64,000 nt of DNA from Pseudomonadota bacterium (GCA_023393475.1 JAEWLC010000090.1:62001-126000); one strand, 5' to 3'. Shown: positions 1 to 7,699, counted from the stretch's first letter. Program-made: numbers and translations. The notes: generated by a model from the letters alone, not told the origin.

Positions 1-1
1 C

Positions 2-1636
2 GAAGGAGCGCCGAACATCCTGACGCAGATGCTGCTGCGTGGCTCGAACGGCGTCGGCTACACCAACTATGCCGACAACGTGGTGAAGTTCTTCGTCAAG
101 GAAGCGGCGAAGGGCGGGGTCGATGTGTTCCGCATCTTCGACTGCCTCAACTGGGTCGAGAACATGCGCGTCTCGATCGACGCGGTAGCGGAAGCCGGCA
201 AGGTGGCCGAAGGCGCCATCTGCTACACCGGCGACCTGTTCGACCCTGATCGCTCCAAGTACGACCTCAAATACTATGTCGGGCTCGCCAAGGAACTCGA
301 GGCGGCCGGCGCGCATGTGCTGGGCCTCAAGGACATGGCCGGTCTGCTGAAGCCGGCCGCGGCGAAGAAGCTGATCGAGACGCTGAAGCAGGAAGTGGGC
401 CTGCCAATCCACCTCCATACGCACGACACGTCGGGCGCCTCGGCGGCGACGATCATGGCGGCGGTGGATGCGGGCGTAGACGCGGTCGATGCCGCGATGG
501 ACGCGCTCTCGGGCACGACCTCGCAGCCGACGCTCGGCTCGCTCGTTGCGGCGCTCAAGGATGGCCCGCGCGATCCGCATCTCGACGGCAAGGTGATCCG
601 CGAGATTTCGTTCTACTGGGAAGCGGTGCGCACGCAGTACCGCGCCTTCGAGAGCGACCTGAAGGGCGGCGCCTCGGAAGTGTATCTCCACGAGATGCCG
701 GGCGGGCAGTTCACCAACCTCAAGGAGCAGGCGCGTTCGCTCGGGCTCGAGTCGCGCTGGCACCAGGTGGCGCAGACTTATGCCGACGTGAACAAGATGT
801 TCGGCGATATCGTCAAGGTGACGCCGTCGTCGAAGGTCGTCGGCGACATGGCGCTGGCCATGGTTTCGGCCGGCCTGACCCGCGCCGAAGTCGAGGATCC
901 CAGCCGCGACGTGGCCTTCCCCGATTCCGTTGTCGGCTTCTTTGCCGGCGATCTCGGCCAGCCGCCGGGCGGCTTCCCGTCGGCGCTGCAGAAGAAGGTG
1001 CTGAAAGGCAAGAAGCCGCTCACCCAGCGCCCGGGCTCCTATCTCAAGGACGTGGACCTCGAAGCCGAGCGGGCGAAGATCGCCAAGGAAGCCGGCGAGG
1101 AGATCGACGACAAGCGCCTCGCCTCGTACCTGATGTACCCCAAGGTGTTCTCGGACTTCGTCAAGACGCAGGACAAGTACGGCCCTACCGAAGTGCTGCC
1201 GACGCCGGTCTATTTCTACGGGCTGAAGGAAGGCGAGGAAGTCTTCGTCGACATCGAGAAGGGCAAGACGCTGGTCCTCACCTACCAGGGTCGCACCGAG
1301 ACCAACGAGAAGGGCGAAGTCCGCGTCTTCTTCGATCTCAACGGCCAGCCGCGCACCATTACCGTGCCGGACCGGTTGAAGGTCGGCGAGATCAAGGTCC
1401 GCGCCAAGGCGGTGCTGGGCGATGCCAAGCAGATCGGTGCGCCGATGCCGGGTGTCATCTCCGGGCTCGGGGTCAAGGTCGGCGACAAGGTGTTCGCCGG
1501 CGACGTGCTGCTGTCGATCGAGGCGATGAAGATGGAAACCGCCATCCACGCCGAAGCCGACGGCACCGTCGCCGAAGTCACCGTGAAGCCGGGCGACCAG
1601 ATCGACGCCAAGGATCTTTTGGTTCGCTTCGAGTAG
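2..1636 (+). CDS. pyc: Pyruvate carboxylase, C-terminal half (partial at left edge)
   Basis: Biotin enzyme that carboxylates pyruvate to oxaloacetate with ATP and bicarbonate, an anaplerotic step feeding the TCA cycle. The frame is open to the left edge, so only about 545 codons of the usual ~1150 are present. The visible part begins inside the carboxyltransferase barrel (LLRGSNGVGYTNY near the start, metal-binding HLHTHDTSG about residue 135), continues through the conserved PYC/OADA domain and ends in a biotinyl domain. The biotin attachment motif EAMKMET is intact, with the acceptor lysine codon at 1529-1531. The biotin carboxylase domain must lie upstream. Family assignment is firm. Confidence 0.97.
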   Translation, partial: EGAPNILTQMLLRGSNGVGYTNYADNVVKFFVKEAAKGGVDVFRIFDCLNWVENMRVSIDAVAEAGKVAEGAICYTGDLFDPDRSKYDLKYYVGLAKELEAAGAHVLGLKDMAGLLKPAAAKKLIETLKQEVGLPIHLHTHDTSGASAATIMAAVDAGVDAVDAAMDALSGTTSQPTLGSLVAALKDGPRDPHLDGKVIREISFYWEAVRTQYRAFESDLKGGASEVYLHEMPGGQFTNLKEQARSLGLESRWHQVAQTYADVNKMFGDIVKVTPSSKVVGDMALAMVSAGLTRAEVEDPSRDVAFPDSVVGFFAGDLGQPPGGFPSALQKKVLKGKKPLTQRPGSYLKDVDLEAERAKIAKEAGEEIDDKRLASYLMYPKVFSDFVKTQDKYGPTEVLPTPVYFYGLKEGEEVFVDIEKGKTLVLTYQGRTETNEKGEVRVFFDLNGQPRTITVPDRLKVGEIKVRAKAVLGDAKQIGAPMPGVISGLGVKVGDKVFAGDVLLSIEAMKMETAIHAEADGTVAEVTVKPGDQIDAKDLLVRFE

Positions 1637-1639
1637 GGA

Positions 1640-2059
1640 TCACACATCCGCGCCCATCGCCTTGGCGATGGCGCGGAAATCATGCTCGGAAATCTCGAAC
1701 AGGCCGAAGCGCATCTGGTAGCCCCAGTTGCGGTTGCCGCGGGTGAACTCGAGCGTGTCGAGCAGCTGCGCGATCGGGGCTTCGGCGGCGTCGGCATAGT
1801 CGACGTTGCGCCGCCACGGCACGAAATCGCCGCCCATCACACCCTGGTAGAGCTCCTCGTCGCGGACGCGGCCGATGGTGACGAAGCTCTGGAGCCTGTC
1901 CTTGCCGCCCATCGTCTCGGCCGGGGAGTAGTAGGCGACGCCGTCGCCGGCGCGGATGCGCTGCAGCGGGGCTTTCTTGCCGTGGTTCACCTGCATGAAA
2001 CCGGCCTTGCCCCTGCGGGCGTGCTCTGCTGAGGCGACAGCTATCCAGTATCTGGTCAT
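1640..2059 (-). CDS. EVE domain protein
   Basis: Small soluble protein of 139 residues forming a single EVE (PUA-like) domain, a fold known to bind modified bases in RNA or DNA; the substrate here is unknown. The start MTRYWIAVAS was chosen because it is the usual EVE N-terminus and GGAG lies a few bases upstream. A longer reading to 2182 adds an unrelated N-terminus and is less likely. It converges on pyruvate carboxylase with 3 bp between the stop codons. Typical features seen are the N-terminal YWIAVAS strand, the VNHGKKAPLQRIRAGDGVAYYSP segment in pieces, and the RFGLFEI strand near the end. Confidence 0.85.
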   Translation of the reverse strand: MTRYWIAVASAEHARRGKAGFMQVNHGKKAPLQRIRAGDGVAYYSPAETMGGKDRLQSFVTIGRVRDEELYQGVMGGDFVPWRRNVDYADAAEAPIAQLLDTLEFTRGNRNWGYQMRFGLFEISEHDFRAIAKAMGADV

Positions 2060-2190
2060 CCCCGGGTCTCCGATCTGCGAAAGACTATGTCGCATGCCGA
2101 TGCCAGAAAACGGCAGCAGCAGTCGGCTGTCCCGACGCTTTCGGCCGGATGGCTGACGGCCCGGAGCGATCCGGGCCGTCATCGTTCAGT

Positions 2191-2628
2191 CTATGCCGCG
2201 TCCGGTCCGGGATCGTCGGCGGCCCCGAGGTTGATCACCCCGAGCACCTTGAGGCGCTGGACCTTGCCGTCGGCGTCGATCCAGCTCATTGCCGCCCCAG
2301 CCTGGAGGCCGATCAGCGCCGAACCGTGCGAAGAGGTGACGGAGAGCCGGTAGTTTCCGCTGGGTTCGGCATCGGACGGCAGGACCAGCTTGATGGTCCG
2401 CTCGTCGCCCGGCACGGCCTTGTAGCGCACGATGCTGCCCAGCCTCACGACGTCCGGGGGCACCATGCCGTCGGGCACGATCTTTGCCCGGTCCAGCTCG
2501 AACAGCAGGAAGTCCGCGCTGGTCGTGCCGACGTCGGTCAGGGCGGCGATGGTCACCTGGCGCAATTCGTCCTTGCCGACCACGATGGGTGGCGACTGTC
2601 CCCAGTCCGCTAGCGAGATGGTAGTCAT
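2191..2628 (-). CDS. GreA/Rnk-family nucleoside diphosphate kinase regulator-like protein
   Basis: 145-residue protein resembling Rnk-type GreA/GreB C-terminal (FKBP-like) domain proteins. The core pattern is a start region with VVGKDELRQV, then VRLGSIVRYK and a C-terminal segment about a linear sequence of strands ending in VLGVINLG. Such proteins bind in the RNA polymerase secondary channel or act in nucleotide metabolism; the precise role here is inferred only. The start ATG at 2628 has a strong ribosome site (GGAGGA) ten bases upstream. It lies alone on the minus strand, between the EVE gene and a small hypothetical gene. Confidence 0.65.
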   Translation of the reverse strand: MTTISLADWGQSPPIVVGKDELRQVTIAALTDVGTTSADFLLFELDRAKIVPDGMVPPDVVRLGSIVRYKAVPGDERTIKLVLPSDAEPSGNYRLSVTSSHGSALIGLQAGAAMSWIDADGKVQRLKVLGVINLGAADDPGPDAA

Positions 2629-2805
2629 TTGACGTCCTCCTGCATGATGTTGCGGGGTACCGCCGCCGTATGGCGGAGGGGCAGGTGCCCCGGTCCGGGC
2701 AGGCGGGAGTCGTAACCTGCATGGCACCACGGGCATCGCCGCGCGGCGCGTGGCCTCGGCCTCGTGCAGGACCGGCAATAGCGCAGGATGTTCATGCCAT
2801 CGCCC

Positions 2806-3021
2806 TCACGGGCCGGCCAGGGGAACCCTGGCCAGCGTCTCGAGGACGAGGGCGCGATCCTGCACCGAGCGCAGCCTGATCGTCATGCTCTCGGTCTCGA
2901 TCGGTGTCTGCGGCGGCAGGCTGTAGCCGAGTTCGGGCAGGTGGGCCGTCGCCCATTCACGGAAGCGGCGCAGCTTGTTGCCGCCGCTGATGGGGAAGGT
3001 GGCGGAATACTTGAAGGTCAT
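2806..3021 (-). CDS. Hypothetical protein, 71 aa
   Basis: Unrecognised small soluble protein. It starts MTFKYSATFPISGG and is rich in charged residues with no membrane segment or signal peptide. ATG at 3021 was preferred over the 3057 start because a GAGGT ribosome site lies just upstream. Codon use has the strong third-position GC of its neighbours, which supports it being a real gene. The 244 bp between it and the next gene hold nothing I can identify. Confidence 0.45.
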   Translation of the reverse strand: MTFKYSATFPISGGNKLRRFREWATAHLPELGYSLPPQTPIETESMTIRLRSVQDRALVLETLARVPLAGP

Positions 3022-3265
3022 GGACAGTACCTCACGACCGACATGCGAACGCGCCACGCCGGAAACGGCGCAGCCCTCGACAGGTCGGGATTTAGGGGGA
3101 GAGTTCGTGAAGTCCTGGTGCCGCTCTTGCCCTACGGGCAGGTAACAGCACCAGGCAGCTATCCTGCCTTGCTGAGGCGACTTTCGATACAGCGCTGGGG
3201 CACGAAGAGACTGCTCATGACAAGCATCATGGCCATATCCACCAAGTTGTCAAACCGCCCGCGCC

Positions 3266-3574
3266 TCAGCGCCGGCGGTACTCGCCATCGATGACCCTGG
3301 CACCGTCGGCGGCGCGCTGGTAGACCGGCGCCTTCTGCGGCAGCATGCGGACGATCCAGCTGACCATCAGCGGAATGGCGACGAAATCGTCGACCCAGCC
3401 GAGCAGCGGGATCATGTCCGGGATCAGGTCGATCGGGCTCAACAGGTATGCCGGCACCAGCAGCATGAGCGCCTTCAGGTAGACCGGCGTCTCGGCGGCC
3501 ACGAAGGCGCGCCAAAGCGTTGCGAGTTCCTTGCGGAAGGTGACGAAGCGGGTGAGGAGCGAGAGCTTGATCAT
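3266..3574 (-). CDS. YkvA (DUF1232) family membrane protein
   Basis: 102-residue protein of the YkvA/DUF1232 family, whose function is unknown. The family core is plain: LKALMLLVPAYLLSPIDLIPD followed by IPLLGWVDDFV, a hydrophobic hairpin with the diagnostic SPIDLIPD motif around residues 46-53. The remainder is a short amphipathic N-terminus and a basic tail ending EYRRR. It probably sits in or on the inner membrane. It is followed upstream by the DUF4287 gene on the same strand. Confidence 0.85.
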   Translation of the reverse strand: MIKLSLLTRFVTFRKELATLWRAFVAAETPVYLKALMLLVPAYLLSPIDLIPDMIPLLGWVDDFVAIPLMVSWIVRMLPQKAPVYQRAADGARVIDGEYRRR

Positions 3575-3623
3575 GATGTGCGGGATGTGGTCCCGGTGGG
3601 TGCCCGCTTCAAGACCGGTGCGA

Positions 3624-3833
3624 CTATTTGAGCCCGGCGCGGTCCTTCAGCAGCTTGACGATCGCCATGGCGTGGCCGTGCCCAAGGCCATGCTCGGCCT
3701 TCAGCCAGTCGGTGATCTGGGTTGCCTTCGTGCCGGCTGCCGTAAAACCCTTCGCCGTCGCGAGGCGGATAAAGTCGTCGGGGCCGAGGCCGGTCTGCTT
3801 TTCGATATTGTCGAGATAGGCCTCGAAGCTCAT
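3624..3833 (-). CDS. DUF4287 domain protein
   Basis: 69-residue protein matching the DUF4287 pattern: an N-terminal helix MSFEAYLDNIEKQTG, then GFTAAGTKATQITDWLKAEHGLGHGHAMA in segments and a C-terminal lysine-rich helix. These small helical proteins are common in bacteria and uncharacterised. The usual full-length DUF4287 protein is about 70 aa, so this one is complete. Its upstream region is shared with the divergent ispG (about 90 bp). Confidence 0.85.
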   Translation of the reverse strand: MSFEAYLDNIEKQTGLGPDDFIRLATAKGFTAAGTKATQITDWLKAEHGLGHGHAMAIVKLLKDRAGLK

Positions 3834-3922
3834 GCGCGCCTCGCTTCAATCGGTCACGCAATCGTAACATTGCGCCAGCAACGTCAAAGGCCTATTTGCG
3901 TGGGGCGGCACGAGGACTTTCG

Positions 3923-5161
3923 ATGAGCATTTCTCCCCGCCGGCAGTCGGTCGGCGTCAATGTCGGTGGCGTCATGGTGGGCGGCGGGGCCCCGGTGGTC
4001 GTCCAGTCGATGACCAATACCGACACCGCCGATATCGAGGCGACCGTGCGCCAGGTGGCGCAGCTGTGGCGCGCCGGCTCGGAGATCGTCCGCATCACCG
4101 TCGATCGCGACGAGAGCGCGGCGGCCGTTCCCCATATTCGCGACAAGCTCGCCCAGCGCGGCGTCTTCGTGCCACTGGTCGGCGACTTCCACTATATCGG
4201 CCACAAGCTGCTCACCGACCATCCGGCCGCCGCCGAGGCGCTGGCCAAGTACCGGATCAATCCGGGCAATGTCGGCTTCAAGGCCAAGCGCGACACCCAG
4301 TTCGCGACGCTGATCGAGCTGGCGATGAAATACGACAAGCCGGTGCGCATCGGGGTCAACTGGGGCTCGCTCGACGAGGAACTGCTGACCCGGCTGATGG
4401 ACGAGAACTCGGCCTCGGCGACCCCGGTCAGCGCCGCCGCCGTGCAGCGCGAGGCGATCATCCAGTCGGCGCTGCTGTCGGCCGAGCGCGCCGAAGAGCT
4501 CGGGCTCGGGCGCGACAGGATCATCCTCTCGACAAAGGTGTCGGACGTCCAGCACCTGATCGCGGTCTACCAGGACCTCGCGGCGCGCTGCGACTATGCG
4601 CTCCACCTCGGGCTCACCGAGGCAGGCATGGGGTCGAAGGGCATCGTCGCGTCGTCGGCCGCCATGGGCATCCTCTTGCAGCAGGGCATCGGCGACACGG
4701 TTCGCGTGTCGCTGACGCCCGAGCCGGGTGGGGACCGGACGCAGGAAGTGCGGGTGGCGCAGGAACTGCTGCAGACCATGGGCTTCCGCCAGTTCCTGCC
4801 GGTGGTCGCCGCATGCCCGGGCTGCGGGCGCACCACGAGCCAGACCTTCCAGGTGCTGGCCAAGGAAATCCAGGATCACCTCTCGGCCTCGATGCCCGAG
4901 TGGAAGGAGCGCTATCCCGGGGTCGAGTCGCTGTCCGTCGCCGTGATGGGCTGCATCGTCAACGGCCCGGGTGAGAGCAAGCACGCCAATATCGGCATCT
5001 CGCTGCCCGGCACCGGCGAGACGCCGGCTGCGCCTGTCTTCGTCGATGGCCAGAAGGTTGCGACCCTTCGCGGTGCCGATGTCGCCGAGCAGTTCAAGGC
5101 GATGGTCGCCGACTATATCGAAAAGCGCTTCGGCCACGCCGAAAAGACCGCCGCCGAATGA
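3923..5161 (+). CDS. ispG: Flavodoxin-dependent (E)-4-hydroxy-3-methylbut-2-enyl-diphosphate synthase
   Basis: Penultimate enzyme of the MEP isoprenoid pathway, a [4Fe-4S] enzyme converting MEcPP to HMBPP. The 412-residue protein contains the TIM-barrel start PVVVQSMTNTDT and the C-terminal cluster ligands in ACPGCGRT and GCIVNGPGE. ATG at 3923 was chosen over 3896 because GAGGA at 3912-3916 is correctly placed for it. The stop codon overlaps the start of a 40-codon membrane ORF (ATGA), which suggests translational coupling. ispA, for the next stage of isoprenoid synthesis, lies 2 kb away. Confidence 0.97.
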   Translation: MSISPRRQSVGVNVGGVMVGGGAPVVVQSMTNTDTADIEATVRQVAQLWRAGSEIVRITVDRDESAAAVPHIRDKLAQRGVFVPLVGDFHYIGHKLLTDHPAAAEALAKYRINPGNVGFKAKRDTQFATLIELAMKYDKPVRIGVNWGSLDEELLTRLMDENSASATPVSAAAVQREAIIQSALLSAERAEELGLGRDRIILSTKVSDVQHLIAVYQDLAARCDYALHLGLTEAGMGSKGIVASSAAMGILLQQGIGDTVRVSLTPEPGGDRTQEVRVAQELLQTMGFRQFLPVVAACPGCGRTTSQTFQVLAKEIQDHLSASMPEWKERYPGVESLSVAVMGCIVNGPGESKHANIGISLPGTGETPAAPVFVDGQKVATLRGADVAEQFKAMVADYIEKRFGHAEKTAAE

Positions 5162-5280
5162 GCCGCTGGCGCGAGTGGTTGTTCGCCGGCGAAGCCGCCC
5201 GCCGCCGCTGGCTGTGGCTCGGGGCACTCGCGCTGTTGCTCGTCGTGCTGTGGCTGACTGGCAACCTCAGGCAGTTCTAG
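5158..5280 (+). CDS. Small membrane protein (40 aa), coupled to ispG
   Basis: A 40-codon frame starting in an ATGA overlap with the ispG stop. The product has a basic amphipathic N-terminus (MSRWREWLFAGEAARRRW) and one hydrophobic segment of about 16 residues followed by WLTGNLRQF, so it is predicted to be a single-pass inner-membrane peptide. A diverged copy of its last 20 codons at 5834-5894 preserves the hydrophobic run and WLTG, with stop position kept and many synonymous changes, which is evidence that the frame is really translated. Function unknown. Confidence 0.6.
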   Translation: MSRWREWLFAGEAARRRWLWLGALALLLVVLWLTGNLRQF

Positions 5281-5591
5281 CCGTCCTTGCGCTTGTAGAT
5301 CGCGCCGGTCGAGAACAGGTTGCCACGGGGCAGCTTGCCCTTGCGGGCTGGCACCCAGCCGCGATGTTCCATGACCTCACGTACCCAGCGACCGACCTGC
5401 TTCTTGGTCTCGTCGTCCTTGGTCTTGATACCGGCGGCAAGTAGCTGCTTGCCGATCACCCGTACCGCGGGGAGATCACAACGAGACAGGGCATCCATGT
5501 CCCGATTGTTCTCCACGCCCTCGACGATGGGCGCGATACGACGACCCAGTGGGCCTTGCTTGAAGTTCTCCAGTCCAAAGTCAGAAGCCAT
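5277..5591 (-). CDS. Hypothetical protein, slot gene A
   Basis: 104-residue soluble protein that I do not recognise. It is charged and mostly helical in the middle (IKTKDDETKKQVGRWVREVMEHRGW) and ends in a basic stretch (KLPRGNLFSTGAIYKRKDG), so nucleic-acid binding is possible but unproven. Its stop codon overlaps the stop of the convergent 40-aa membrane ORF through the palindrome CTAG. A purine-rich ribosome site (GGGACGGAAG) precedes the ATG. Local GC is lower than in neighbouring genes, consistent with acquisition by transfer. It occupies the same position relative to ispG as the NlpC/P60 gene at 5891-6301 does to a relic of the same flank. Confidence 0.6.
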   Translation of the reverse strand: MASDFGLENFKQGPLGRRIAPIVEGVENNRDMDALSRCDLPAVRVIGKQLLAAGIKTKDDETKKQVGRWVREVMEHRGWVPARKGKLPRGNLFSTGAIYKRKDG

Positions 5592-5617
5592 CTTCCGTCC
5601 CTTCTTCCCAACTACGC

Positions 5618-5640
5618 CAAGCTTGCGTTATGCAAGCTTG
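5618..5640. promoter_or_regulatory. Perfect inverted repeat upstream of slot gene A
   Basis: CAAGCTTGC - GTTAT - GCAAGCTTG forms a perfect 9-bp inverted repeat 27-49 bp upstream of the start codon at 5591. A third copy of CAAGCTTGCG occurs at 5700-5709. This spacing fits an operator or a leader hairpin. No regulator gene is adjacent, so the role is inference. Confidence 0.4.
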
Positions 5641-5727
5641 ATCACGATGGGATGTCGATCATCCATAGGGCAAGAAGTAGTGTCGGATATCGCGTGTGTC
5701 AAGCTTGCGTGTCGCCATCTTGATAGC

Positions 5728-5818
5728 CGCGGGCACATCATGCGCGTCGGCCCATTTGTCGCCGCAGAGTTCGACGCGGCGGAGGGGCAGGCGGACGGAG
5801 GCGTGGGTGGAGCCGCGG
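5728..5818 (-). pseudogene. Fragment of a ybaK-like gene 3' end
   Basis: About 90 bp that aligns with the last 30 codons of the intact ybaK at 6298-6390. Translated on the minus strand it gives GSTHASVRLPLRRVELCGDKW and ADAHDVPAA, against GSTHASVRLPLARLVELCGGKW and ADACDVPAA in the intact gene. One codon is missing and the normal stop is replaced by IK, so the frame reads on to 5659. Divergence of roughly 10 percent shows it is not a recent copy but comes from a related allele. It is joined directly to the fragment of the 40-aa ORF at a shared GCCGC stretch. Confidence 0.75.
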
Positions 5819-5894
5819 CCGCTGAACGTGGCGCGGGGCGCCCGCGCTACTGCTCTTCGTGCCGTGGCTGACGGGCGACCTGTGCGGGTTTTAG
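5819..5894 (+). pseudogene. Fragment of the 40-aa membrane ORF 3' end
   Basis: Aligns without gaps to 5205-5280, the end of the small membrane ORF downstream of ispG. From 5835 it encodes GAPALLLFVPWLTGDLCGF before a stop; the intact ORF ends GALALLLVVLWLTGNLRQF. Identity over the last 61 bases is about three quarters. An in-frame TGA at 5823 replaces a tryptophan codon, and there is no start codon, so this is a relic. Its stop overlaps the stop of the convergent NlpC/P60 gene. Confidence 0.75.
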
Positions 5895-6301
5895 TGCAGG
5901 CGTTTGCCGCCAATCAGGCCGCGATAGTCGGCTTCCTCGGCAAAGCGATCCAACGTCCATACCGCCGGCCGGCCCACGCGCTTGCTGAGATGAAGTGCGT
6001 CCTCTCCGCCCAGGCTGACTGCGACATGAGCGCCGTAGGCACTGCTGTCGCGGTTGAAGAGCAGGAGGTCCAGTGGTTCGAAGGGCCGTGCAGCCTCAGT
6101 GGTGAACTCTGTGTCGGCCCAGAGATCACTCGAAAAGAAGCTCAGCATCGGGCGGCCGAAATGGGCCAACACCGCATAGGCAAAGAGCTGGCAGTTGGCG
6201 CCCAGGGTCAAGTCGGGAACCAGTCCGTCACCAGGTACGCGCGTGCCGTCATAAGGCACGGACCAGAAGGCGCTCGGGATGCTGGACTGGTCCAGTTTCA
6301 T
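5891..6301 (-). CDS. NlpC/P60-like hydrolase, slot gene B
   Basis: 136-residue protein with the pattern of a small NlpC/P60 cysteine peptidase-like domain: catalytic cysteine in GANCQLFAY (about residue 36), then the histidine strand YGAHVAVSLGG and the third polar position near LHLSKRVGRPAVW. There is no signal peptide, so it probably acts in the cytoplasm or is released by other means. The start ATG overlaps the ybaK stop (ATGA), making a two-gene unit. The stop overlaps the stop of the truncated membrane-ORF copy. Substrate unknown; a role in peptidoglycan turnover, in amidase chemistry or as an effector are all possible. Confidence 0.7.
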   Translation of the reverse strand: MKLDQSSIPSAFWSVPYDGTRVPGDGLVPDLTLGANCQLFAYAVLAHFGRPMLSFFSSDLWADTEFTTEAARPFEPLDLLLFNRDSSAYGAHVAVSLGGEDALHLSKRVGRPAVWTLDRFAEEADYRGLIGGKRLH

Positions 6302-6768
6302 GCCGCCGGCACATCACAGGCGTCGGCCCATTTGCCGCCGCACAGTTCGACGAGGCGGGCGAGGGGCAGGCGGACGGAGGCGTGGGTGGAGCCGCCGGCG
6401 GGGATGACCTCGTCGTAGATCTTCAGCGACTCGTCGCAATAGATGGTGAGCGGCGCCGGCAGCCCGAAGGGGCAGACGCCGCCGACCTGATGGCTGGTGA
6501 GCCGCAGCACGTCCTCGGCGCCGAGCATGCGCGGGCGGCCGCCAAAGGCCTGCTTGGCCTTGCTGTTCGAGAGCCTGGCATCGCCGCGCGTCACCAGCAG
6601 GAACTCGCTGTCGCCGACGCGGATGGCGAGGGTTTTTGCGATCTGGCCGGGCGCTACGCCATGCACGGCAGCCGCGAGGTCGACGGTCGCAGTCGAGTCC
6701 TCGGTCACCATCACGGCGAGGTCGGGGGCACGGGCGGCGAGGTCCGCCTTCACGGTTTCGAGGGACAT
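6298..6768 (-). CDS. YbaK/EbsC-family aminoacyl-tRNA deacylase
   Basis: 156-residue member of the YbaK/ProX editing family, which hydrolyses mischarged tRNA (for example Cys-tRNA-Pro). Family features include IAKTLAIRV about residue 49, the LVTRGDARLSNSKAK segment and the glycine-rich loop GGVCPFGLPAPL. ATG at 6768 is favoured over 6813 because GGAG lies just upstream and MSLETVKADL is a typical N-terminus. It ends in an ATGA overlap with the NlpC/P60-like gene. Which tRNA it edits cannot be told from sequence alone. Confidence 0.88.
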   Translation of the reverse strand: MSLETVKADLAARAPDLAVMVTEDSTATVDLAAAVHGVAPGQIAKTLAIRVGDSEFLLVTRGDARLSNSKAKQAFGGRPRMLGAEDVLRLTSHQVGGVCPFGLPAPLTIYCDESLKIYDEVIPAGGSTHASVRLPLARLVELCGGKWADACDVPAA

Positions 6769-6793
6769 GGAAACTCCATAAGCATTGGGGTGG

Positions 6794-7699
6794 TCAGTGT
6801 TTGCGCTCGGCAAAGAACTTTGCGGTCTCGCGCAGGCCGTCGGCCCGTTCGTCGAAGGGGATGAGGGCGGTCAGCGCGTCGTGGATCACCTCGGCCAGTT
6901 CCTGGCGCGCGGCGGAAACGCCGATGCGCGAGACGATGGTCTGCTTGCCGGCGCCGGCATCCTTGCCGGTGGCCTTGCCCATCGCTTCGGGGCTGGCGGT
7001 GACATCGAGGATGTCGTCGGCGAGCTGGAAGGCACGGCCGGCGGCTTCGGCATAGGTGGTGAGCAGTGCCAGCTGTTCGTCCGTGGCGCCGCCTATGGTC
7101 GCGCCGATGCGGACCGCGGTGCGGATCAGCGCCCCGGTCTTCATCGCCTGCATCTGGGCGATGGCCCGCTCGGTCAGGAAGCCCGTTTCGCCCTCGATGT
7201 CACGCATCTGGCCGCCGACCATGCCGCCGGCGCCGGCGCCGGCCGCGAGTTCGGCGACGAGGCGGACACGCACGGCTGGGTCGGGATGTGCTGCCTCCGA
7301 GGCGAGGAGGCCGAAGGCGTGGGTGAGGAGCGCGTCGCCGGCGAGGATGGCGGTCGCATCGTCATAGGCCTTGTGCACGGTCGGCTGGCCACGGCGCAGG
7401 TCGTCGTCGTCCATGGCTGGCAGGTCGTCATGGACCAGCGAATAGCAATGGATCATTTCGACCGCGAGGCTGGCGCTGAGCGAGTTGGCGGGGGGAACGC
7501 CGAACACGCCGGCAGCCTGGCGCACCAGCAGGGGCCTCAGGCGCTTGCCGCCGTTGAGGCTGCCATGGCGCATGGCGGCGATCAGCCGGTCCGGCGGCAG
7601 GCCGGGGCCGGACAGGGTGCCGGCCTCGAGCAATTGCCCGAGTGCGACCTCGATATCGGCGGCAGTGCTTTTCAGTTCGTCGGAGAAGGAGTAGCTCAC
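6794..7699 (-). CDS. ispA: Farnesyl diphosphate synthase (polyprenyl synthetase)
   Basis: Short-chain trans-prenyltransferase of 301 residues condensing IPP with DMAPP and GPP to FPP. Both aspartate-rich motifs are present, DDLPAMDDDDLRRG (FARM) near residue 91 and DDILD (SARM) near residue 230, together with GGKRLRP for substrate binding. The start codon is GTG; no in-frame ATG lies nearby. It is separated by 25 bp from ybaK downstream. Length and the spacing of residues before the first motif fit the bacterial IspA group rather than longer-chain enzymes. Confidence 0.93.
   Translation of the reverse strand: MSYSFSDELKSTAADIEVALGQLLEAGTLSGPGLPPDRLIAAMRHGSLNGGKRLRPLLVRQAAGVFGVPPANSLSASLAVEMIHCYSLVHDDLPAMDDDDLRRGQPTVHKAYDDATAILAGDALLTHAFGLLASEAAHPDPAVRVRLVAELAAGAGAGGMVGGQMRDIEGETGFLTERAIAQMQAMKTGALIRTAVRIGATIGGATDEQLALLTTYAEAAGRAFQLADDILDVTASPEAMGKATGKDAGAGKQTIVSRIGVSAARQELAEVIHDALTALIPFDERADGLRETAKFFAERKH

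Noticed and set aside
3884..5227. 447-codon open frame on the minus strand opposite ispG
   Set aside because: It lies entirely within the ispG coding region, has no family motif and its composition (Arg/His/Asp rich) is that of a reverse shadow of a GC-rich gene.
5891..6301. Phage lysis or tail cassette for the NlpC/P60 gene
   Set aside because: No holin, tail or integrase genes are nearby and the gene is coupled to ybaK, so the cassette model in the findings explains it better.
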